Shown here in pieces: positions 4,237-9,078 of a DNA stretch of 9,078 nucleotides. A program made the translations under genes and the position numbers. The notes below the pieces were generated by a model. The model was not told the origin of the DNA, did no database searches, and was given only the letters and a program-made list of their open reading frames with translations. The stretch's first letter is position 1, and each line of letters begins with the position of its first letter. The stretch is from Streptococcaceae bacterium (GTDB lineage Bacteria; Bacillota; Bacilli; Lactobacillales; Streptococcaceae), in contig JAITWV010000214.1 in NCBI GenBank assembly GCA_031285105.1, positions 1-9,078 of the forward strand, in the 5' to 3' direction.

Positions 4237-6387
4237 ATGAAAAAATTCAAAAAACGCAACTACACTCCTCAAATTGACACTAGGGATTGTGGTGTAGCTG
4301 CTTTATCTATGGTTTTACGTCACTACGATACACAAACTTCACTTGCTCATTTAAGGGAACTTGCAAGAACAAATATGGAAGGAACAACTGCACTGGGAAT
4401 AATCGAAGCGGCAAAGAAGTTGAGTTTTGAAACAAAGGCAATTCAAGCAGATATGAAATTATTTGATATACCTGATATTCCTTATCCATTTATCGCTCAT
4501 GTCGTAAAAGATGGAAACTTACTCCATTATTATGTCGTTTTAAAAGTCAAAAAAAATTACCTTTTGATTGCTGACCCAAATCCAAATGTTCGCATCAACA
4601 AAATGGATAAAGCTACCTTTGAAAAAGAATGGACGGGTGTGTCGCTTTTTATTGCTCCTTTGCCAAGTTATCAACCTTCAAAAGATAAAAATAGTGGTTT
4701 AAGTAGTTTTCTTCCTTTATTATTCAAACAAAAAACGTTAATTATCAATATTATTCTCGCTTCCTTATTAGTGACAATCATTAATATTATTGGCTCTTAT
4801 TATCTACAATCCATCATTGACACATATATTCCTGATAATCTCAAATCAACGCTTGGAATTGTCTCACTTGGACTTATTTTTACTTATATTATTCAACAAA
4901 TTCTTTCGTTTGCTCAATCTTATTTATTAACAATAATGGGTCAACGATTGTCGATTGATGTGGTTTTATCTTATATTCGTCATATTTTTGAATTACCAAT
5001 GTCCTTTTTTTCTACTAGACGAACAGGGGAAATTATTTCTCGGTTCACTGATGCCAATGCCATTATTGATGCTCTAGCTAGTACGATTATTTCTATTTTC
5101 CTTGATTTGTCGATTGTTTTAATTACAGGTGCGGTTTTAGGTATTCAAAATATGAAATTATTTTCCATGATTTTAGTGGCTATTCCAATTTATGCTTTGA
5201 TTATTTTTCTTTTTATGAAGCCTTTTGAAAAAATGAACAATGAAGTTATGCAGGCTAATTCGATGCTTTCGTCTGCGATTATTGAGGACATCAACGGTAT
5301 TGAAACAATTAAATCACTTTCCAGTGAAGAAGTGCGGTATCAAAAAATTGATCGATTATTTGTGCACTATTTGAATAAATCTTTTTCTTCTAATCAAGCA
5401 ACTATTCTTCAAGATGCCTTAAAACAAACAACCAATCTTTTATTAAATGTTAGTGTGCTTTTTATCGGTGCGAAGCTTGTTATGGTGGGAGATATTAGTT
5501 TGGGGCAATTAATCACTTTTAACACCTTGCTTTCTTATTTCACCAAGCCATTAGAAAGTTTAATTAATCTTCAAAGTAAATTGCAAACCGCAAAAGTGGC
5601 AAATAATCGATTGAATGAAGTTTATCTGGTTTCATCTGAGTTTGAGGAAGAAAGAATTATCCAAGATATTTCAGGTGCTATTCAATTGAAAGATGTTCAT
5701 TATAAATATGGTTTTGGTAAAGATACATTGTCACAAATAAACTTAACTATTAAGCCTGGTGAGAAAATAAGTATTGTTGGTGCGAGTGGTTCAGGGAAAA
5801 CAACTTTAGTGAAATTATTGGTTCGCTTTTACTCTATTACATCTGGTGAAATTAAAATCGGTCAAGCAAATATCCAAAATATTGACAAGCATTCATTAAG
5901 AAAAACCATCAATTATCTTCCGCAACAACCCTATATTTTTAGCGGCACCATTATGGAAAATCTGCTTTTAGGAACAACAACTATGAAGTCACAAGAAGAA
6001 ATTGTTCAAGCACTTGAATTGGCAGAAATTCGTCATGATATTGAACAAATGCCGTTAACTTACCAAACCGAATTAACAACAGATGGCTCGGGCATTTCTG
6101 GTGGACAAAAACAAAGAATTGCACTTGCTAGGGCTTTATTGAGTGATGCTCGTGTTTTGATACTAGATGAGGCGACGAGTAATTTAGATGTGCTGACTGA
6201 AAAGAAAATCATTAACAATTTGCTCAATTTGAAAGAAAAAACAATTATTTTTGTAGCGCATCGCTTGAGTATTGCCAAACTTTCACAAAGAGTCATCGTT
6301 TTAGAAAATGGAAAAATAATTGAAATGGGGAATCATCATGAATTAATGCAAAAAGGAGAATATTATGCCCGATTATTTGCTGAATAG
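4237..6387 (+). CDS. lcnC: LcnC-like bacteriocin ABC exporter with C39 peptidase domain
   Basis: This membrane protein cuts the double-glycine leader and exports the peptide with ATP. Its 716 aa match the length and layout of lactococcin LcnC. The C39 peptidase (1-140) has the oxyanion Gln12, catalytic Cys18 (RDCGVAALSM), His97 (LLHYYVV) and Asp113 (IADPNP). The membrane domain covers about 165-450 (TGEIISRF motif near 263). The ATPase has Walker A GASGSGKT (515-522), Q-loop LPQQPYIF, signature SGGQKQR (621-627), Walker B LILDEAT (641-647) and H-loop His675. ATG 4237 has AAAAGGA 8 nt upstream. The gene is divergent from the peptide operon and runs directly into the lcnD-like gene. All key residues are intact, so it should work. 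The only complete exporter in the window, it probably serves every GG-leader product here. The symbol is by similarity. Confidence 0.97.
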   Translation: MKKFKKRNYTPQIDTRDCGVAALSMVLRHYDTQTSLAHLRELARTNMEGTTALGIIEAAKKLSFETKAIQADMKLFDIPDIPYPFIAHVVKDGNLLHYYVVLKVKKNYLLIADPNPNVRINKMDKATFEKEWTGVSLFIAPLPSYQPSKDKNSGLSSFLPLLFKQKTLIINIILASLLVTIINIIGSYYLQSIIDTYIPDNLKSTLGIVSLGLIFTYIIQQILSFAQSYLLTIMGQRLSIDVVLSYIRHIFELPMSFFSTRRTGEIISRFTDANAIIDALASTIISIFLDLSIVLITGAVLGIQNMKLFSMILVAIPIYALIIFLFMKPFEKMNNEVMQANSMLSSAIIEDINGIETIKSLSSEEVRYQKIDRLFVHYLNKSFSSNQATILQDALKQTTNLLLNVSVLFIGAKLVMVGDISLGQLITFNTLLSYFTKPLESLINLQSKLQTAKVANNRLNEVYLVSSEFEEERIIQDISGAIQLKDVHYKYGFGKDTLSQINLTIKPGEKISIVGASGSGKTTLVKLLVRFYSITSGEIKIGQANIQNIDKHSLRKTINYLPQQPYIFSGTIMENLLLGTTTMKSQEEIVQALELAEIRHDIEQMPLTYQTELTTDGSGISGGQKQRIALARALLSDARVLILDEATSNLDVLTEKKIINNLLNLKEKTIIFVAHRLSIAKLSQRVIVLENGKIIEMGNHHELMQKGEYYARLFAE

Positions 6388-6396
6388 GTGGAAGAT

Positions 6397-7755
6397 ATGA
6401 ATAAAAAATTATTTGAAAGCACTGAATTTTACCATAAAAGATACCAAAATTTTTCAACAATTATTATTTTGCCCATCTTTTTCTTATTTCTTTTCTTAGT
6501 TATTTTTTCAATGTTTGCCAAAAAAGAAATAACAATCAAATCAACTGGTGAAATTGTCCCAACGCATATTATCGGAAAAATTCAATCTACTAGTAATCAA
6601 ACCATTATTGAAAATAACTTAGAAAATAACAAAGAAATAAAAAAAGGAGAGGTGTTGATTTCTTATGACAATCAAATAGATACTACGACGCTCAACACTA
6701 TGAATGAGCAATTCAATTTAGCAAAAAGAAAACAAGAAATGATTCAACTATTGATAAATAGCATAAATAACAGCACGAATGAATTTTTAAAAGAAGATGA
6801 ATTTGGGTACGCTCAAATTGCAACAGATTATCTGGCACGTATTCAAGCATTAAAGATTTCAAATAACCAAAAAATAATAGATGAAGAAGAACAAAATGCT
6901 ACAAATGCACAAATTAGACAAACTATAGATGTGCAAATCAATAACAATCAGCAAAAAATCAATGAGTATATTGAAATACAAAATGCCATTCAAAATGAAA
7001 ATGAGCAACTAACATCTGACAATGAATTTCGTGCAACTTTTAACCTTTATCAAACACAAGTCAATGAAAATAAAGAACAAAAAGAAGTCCTTAAACAGCA
7101 GTTTATTAATGAAATCCAAACAGCTATTGAACAATTAAAAAATACTATTGCTAGTTATAGCGTTCAAAAATCCGGTTATTCTTCTACGCAAAAAAATTTA
7201 ACAACGCTTGAGCAAGACTTGCAATCTTTAAAAGCAGAACAATTATTAAATGCCTCAAAAGAATGGAGTGCCATCAAGCAAGAAATTGCTGATTTATCTT
7301 TAAAAATTAATCTACAAATAAAGCAAAATAAAGATTCATTTGTCATCGCCGAACAATCAGGAATATTAGCTATTAATGAAGAATTTCAAGGTCAAAAACA
7401 AATTGCTCAAGGAAGTGTTTTGGCGCAAATTTATCCTTTCATACATTCAGATGATAAAATTAAAATCACAACTTATGTATCAACTTCACAAATTACGGAA
7501 TTAAAAGAAAAACAAGACGCCTCTTTTCAAATTTATGAAAATATAGTTAAACCACTTATTTTACAAGGAAAAATCGTACAAATTGACCAGACTGCTACGA
7601 AAACGGCAGAAGGAAATTTTTATAAAATAGATATTGAAACGAAAGTAAATAAAAAAGATTCTTCACGTATTCGTTATGGATTACAAGGAAAAATAGTGAT
7701 GATTACGGGAAAGAAAACCTTTTTCAATTATTATAAAGATAAATTGCTTGAATAA
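6397..7755 (+). CDS. lcnD: LcnD-like membrane fusion (accessory export) protein
   Basis: This is the HlyD-family partner of the LcnC exporter, anchored by one N-terminal helix and reaching outward through the cell envelope. I chose ATG 6397 (MNKKLFESTEFYHKRYQNFS), which matches the LcnD start and has AGGTGG 5 nt upstream; a GTG directly after the exporter stop (6388) is less likely. The 452 aa comprise a membrane helix at about 22-45, a biotinyl/lipoyl-like segment (IKSTGEIVPTHIIGKIQS), a long Gln/Asn/Glu-rich coiled coil (about 95-300), a second lipoyl half (FVIAEQSGILAINEEFQGQK) and the conserved end RYGLQGKIVMITGKKTFFNY, nearly the same as LcnD. It is somewhat shorter than LcnD (about 474), mainly in the coiled coil. 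It is cotranscribed with the exporter, 9 nt apart. Confidence 0.95.
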   Translation: MNKKLFESTEFYHKRYQNFSTIIILPIFFLFLFLVIFSMFAKKEITIKSTGEIVPTHIIGKIQSTSNQTIIENNLENNKEIKKGEVLISYDNQIDTTTLNTMNEQFNLAKRKQEMIQLLINSINNSTNEFLKEDEFGYAQIATDYLARIQALKISNNQKIIDEEEQNATNAQIRQTIDVQINNNQQKINEYIEIQNAIQNENEQLTSDNEFRATFNLYQTQVNENKEQKEVLKQQFINEIQTAIEQLKNTIASYSVQKSGYSSTQKNLTTLEQDLQSLKAEQLLNASKEWSAIKQEIADLSLKINLQIKQNKDSFVIAEQSGILAINEEFQGQKQIAQGSVLAQIYPFIHSDDKIKITTYVSTSQITELKEKQDASFQIYENIVKPLILQGKIVQIDQTATKTAEGNFYKIDIETKVNKKDSSRIRYGLQGKIVMITGKKTFFNYYKDKLLE

Positions 7756-7767
7756 TGGGGGAAGAGT

Positions 7768-8046
7768 ATGGAACATTGGGATAATTACAAAGAATTAACA
7801 TCAGAAGAATTAGAAAAAATAACTGGTGGAAACTTCCCTTCCTCTTTAAAATTTCACCGTCTAATAAAAGGGATGACACAAGATGATTTGGCTAAAATTG
7901 TAGTAGTTGACACGCATACTATTAGCAATTGGGAGCGAGGGATTACTAAACCATGTGCGGAAGATTTATTTAATTTAAGTAGTGCATTAAAAGAATCAAT
8001 GGATAATTTATGGGATGGACGTGATCAGTTTGGTGTGTATAAGTAA
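7768..8046 (+). CDS. Double-glycine leader fused to an XRE-type helix-turn-helix domain (92 aa)
   Basis: Residues 1-21 are a textbook export leader (MEHWDNYKEL, then TSEELEKITGG) of the same kind as the peptide leaders nearby. From residue 22 the protein is a small XRE/Cro-like DNA-binding domain: LKFHRLIKGMTQDDLAKIVV (27-46), recognition helix DTHTISNWERG (48-58), ITKP, then EDLFNLSSALKESMDNLW (65-82), in line with the HTH_3 consensus. The ATG has GGGGGAAGAG just upstream and lies 12 nt after the lcnD-like stop, so it is the third gene of the exporter operon. No good internal start exists for the HTH part alone. Whether it is exported, cut by the peptidase, or binds the C39 domain as a sensor or regulator is unknown. 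It could also be a fusion by recombination between a peptide gene and a regulator gene. The architecture itself is plain in the sequence. Confidence 0.9.
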   Translation: MEHWDNYKELTSEELEKITGGNFPSSLKFHRLIKGMTQDDLAKIVVVDTHTISNWERGITKPCAEDLFNLSSALKESMDNLWDGRDQFGVYK

Positions 8047-8054
8047 TCTTCAAC

Positions 8055-8101
8055 TGAAAAGAACTTGTGAGTAACTGCTAAGTTCTTTCATTCCATTTTT
8101 T
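8055..8101 (+). terminator. Stem-loop terminator after the exporter operon
   Basis: AAAGAACTT (8058-8066) pairs perfectly with AAGTTCTTT (8080-8088) around a 13-nt loop. T8055-A8090 and G8056-C8089 extend the stem past a bulge. CATTCC and a run of six T follow (8096-8101). The stem is A/T-rich and the T-run slightly distant, so termination may be partial, allowing read-through into the 66-aa peptide gene. A weak promoter (TTGAAA 8100, 17 nt, TTTAAA 8123) directly follows. Confidence 0.6.
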
Positions 8102-8161
8102 GAAATGAAGGTTTATTATTGTTTTAAATTAAGTAATCAATCGGAAAAGGAGATTTTTATT

Positions 8162-8362
8162 ATGGAAAACAAAAAAATGATGGTGGATGATTTTGATGAA
8201 TTATCACAAGAGAAATTGCGACAAATTAATGGTGGAACTTTAGTTTATCAATATTCTATTTCTCCCTATTCTTTCTACAAAGACACCTTTACCGGTAAAT
8301 TAGTCATGAAACAAACTATTTCAACACCTGATTTAGTATTTGGGACTATGGTTGTCGGTTAG
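8162..8362 (+). CDS. Lactococcin A/garvicin Q-like bacteriocin precursor, short form (66 aa)
   Basis: This is a predicted secreted peptide of the linear class IId lactococcin A group, which kills through the mannose PTS. I chose ATG 8162, with AAGGAG 9 nt upstream; an in-frame ATG at 8105 would make an over-long leader. The leader is 25 residues, ending DELSQEKLRQINGG. The mature part is 41 residues, starting TLVYQYSIS, then SFYKDTFTGKLVMKQT, resembling the LYYNTNTHKYVYQQT part of lactococcin A, and PDLVFG, resembling PVSAVFG of garvicin Q. Relatives have 50-54 mature residues with a Gly-rich tail; here the protein stops at GTMVVG, and no tail is hidden in any frame after the stop. It has no cysteine. 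It is followed by a LciA/EntA-like immunity gene, which supports the assignment. It may be a shortened, weak or inactive bacteriocin. Confidence 0.85.
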   Translation: MENKKMMVDDFDELSQEKLRQINGGTLVYQYSISPYSFYKDTFTGKLVMKQTISTPDLVFGTMVVG

Positions 8363-8396
8363 GGAAAATCTTTTCATTTATAAAGGGAATCTAATC

Positions 8397-8678
8397 ATGA
8401 AAATAATGGATGAGGATGAATTTTACGAAAAAGTAGCAAATTTAATACTTGATCAAACTATTTCTACAACTGAACGAGAAATTTTTCTTAAAGTTAAAAA
8501 TAATTTAGGAGAAAACATGGAGTTAAAAAAGGTAGTTGAGCTTCTTAAAATGCAGTTGTCTCCACTTGCAATAAGAATGGAATTATCAAACCATGTCATT
8601 CTTTTTTATCAAGAACTTTCTAGTCAATTTCTGGATAGGGGCGGACGAGATCAAAAAATTTCAATTCCACCTTATTAA
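8397..8678 (+). CDS. LciA/EntA-type bacteriocin immunity protein (93 aa)
   Basis: This is a cytoplasmic helical-bundle protein that protects the producer by binding the bacteriocin-occupied mannose PTS, as shown for LciA of lactococcin A. ATG 8397 has AAAGGGAA about 9 nt upstream. The sequence follows the family: ISTTEREIFLKVKNNL (22-37), ELKKVVELLKMQLSPLAI (42-59), RMELSNHVILFYQELSSQF (60-78), then a polar tail ending KISIPPY. The LSPLAI segment corresponds to LTPLAI in LciA. The length (93) fits the family (about 90-105). It starts 34 nt after the lactococcin-like peptide gene, the standard bacteriocin/immunity pairing. If that peptide is defective, this gene may be kept as protection against related bacteriocins from competitors. 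Confidence 0.85.
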   Translation: MKIMDEDEFYEKVANLILDQTISTTEREIFLKVKNNLGENMELKKVVELLKMQLSPLAIRMELSNHVILFYQELSSQFLDRGGRDQKISIPPY

Positions 8679-8715
8679 ATACTTTCAATATCTTACTAAA
8701 AGGCAAATAAATCAA

Positions 8716-8952
8716 ATGAATCCATTCGGGATAATCGGGTTATTAACAAAAAATAGAATAATTGCAAGTGTCATAAAAATATTAGGAATTGTCCTGCTTG
8801 GAATAGGTGGACTTATATTAGTTATAATTCCATTTCTTCCTCAACAAGCAAAGGAAGGCATCTGGATTCTTCCACTCATTAGCATCATTTTAGGCTTTGG
8901 CTTATTAATCAGAGGGATTCAGCTTGTAAAAAAAGTGGAAGAAAATTCATGA
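8716..8952 (+). CDS. Small membrane protein of unknown function (78 aa)
   Basis: I do not recognise this protein. The chosen start is ATG 8716 (MNPFGIIGLLTKNRIIAS), with a modest AAAAGG 12 nt upstream. Longer in-frame starts would overlap the immunity gene and add a sequence without family features. Two strong membrane helices are seen, about residues 17-43 (VIKILGIVLLGIGGLILVII) and 50-72 (WILPLISIILGFGLLIRGIQ), separated by LPQQAKEG, with a charged KKVEENS tail. It follows the LciA-like gene by 37 nt in the same direction, so it may belong to the same transcript and give additional immunity or an unrelated envelope function. The transposase fragment converges on it from the right. Confidence 0.7.
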   Translation: MNPFGIIGLLTKNRIIASVIKILGIVLLGIGGLILVIIPFLPQQAKEGIWILPLISIILGFGLLIRGIQLVKKVEENS

Positions 8953-8968
8953 AATGAAAATACTATAG

Positions 8969-9078
8969 CTAATACGTTTCAAAATAAAACTCAACAACTT
9001 CAACCAGGCTTCTGAATTTATCACGAAAACGACGGATGAAATTCTTCAAACTACCCCATAAATTTTCTATTTTATTTT
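8969..9078 (-). CDS. C-terminal fragment of a transposase, cut by the window edge
   Basis: The minus-strand frame is open from the right edge to TAG at 8969. The readable end is NKIENLWGSLKNFIRRF followed by RDKFRSLVEVVEFYFETY. A late IENLWGSLK-type motif (with the Glu of a DDE triad) followed by a basic Arg/Lys-Phe stretch and an aromatic end is typical of insertion-sequence transposases of the DDE class. I cannot name the IS family from 35 residues. The gene points towards the small membrane protein gene, tail to tail. It marks a probable mobile-element border of the bacteriocin island. Confidence 0.5.
   Translation of the reverse strand, partial: NKIENLWGSLKNFIRRFRDKFRSLVEVVEFYFETY

Noticed and set aside
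4307..4489. Minus-strand open frame of 60 codons
   Set aside because: It is the antisense shadow of the C39 peptidase domain.
6060..6296. Minus-strand open frame of 78 codons
   Set aside because: It is antisense to the ATPase signature and Walker B region of the exporter.
8105..8161. Longer N-terminus for the lactococcin-like peptide
   Set aside because: A good AAGGAG sits before ATG 8162, and the extended leader of 44 residues would be far too long for a double-glycine leader.
8593..8715. Longer N-terminus for the small membrane protein
   Set aside because: It overlaps the conserved immunity gene in another frame and lacks a ribosome site; ATG 8716 is preferred.
1..9078. CRISPR arrays, tRNA or rRNA genes
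   Set aside because: No regularly spaced identical repeats, cloverleaf-like segments or conserved rRNA stretches were seen.

Overview
The window reads as a bacteriocin island from a low-GC Gram-positive of the order Lactobacillales, with Lactococcus or a close relative most likely. The DNA is strongly AT-rich, ribosome binding sites are of the AGGAG type, and the exporter pair matches lactococcin LcnC/LcnD over its whole length and in its motifs. The genus is an inference. A transposase-like C-terminus at the right edge suggests an accessory or mobile region.

Right half, plus strand. An inducible promoter at about 4134-4201 drives lcnC-like (C39 peptidase/ABC exporter), lcnD-like (membrane fusion partner) and, 12 nt later, a small gene in which a complete double-glycine export leader is fused in frame to an XRE-type helix-turn-helix domain. 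A stem-loop terminator follows. Next come a short lactococcin A/garvicin Q-like peptide, a LciA/EntA-type immunity protein, a small membrane protein and the transposase fragment.

Left half, minus strand. Two operons start from near-duplicate promoter blocks. The block at 4058-4125 drives a GG-leader peptide (53 aa), a two-helix membrane protein (68 aa, probable immunity) and a second GG-leader peptide with GxxxG motifs (64 aa), which looks like a two-peptide bacteriocin. The block at 3219-3286 drives a cysteine-free 47-aa GG-leader peptide, a SunS-family peptide glycosyltransferase (418 aa) and a 90-aa unknown. The 47-aa leader is nearly the same as the 53-aa leader, but the mature parts differ completely. 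Further left, positions 1-1374 hold a decaying array of small paralogous genes from two unknown families.

How it fits together. The single LcnC/LcnD exporter can serve all the GG-leader products: four peptides plus the leader-HTH protein. Both promoter blocks carry paired direct repeats (ACCATTCAGG/ACCGTTTAGG type) in the style of ComE/BlpR/PlnC regulators, and in three of the four arms the -10 hexamer lies exactly 31 nt from the inner repeat. No histidine kinase or LytTR regulator is present, so control comes from outside the window. The strongest candidates for something new are the leader-HTH fusion and the SunS-type glycosyltransferase beside a cysteine-free, Ser/Thr-containing peptide, with no thiol oxidoreductase in view.
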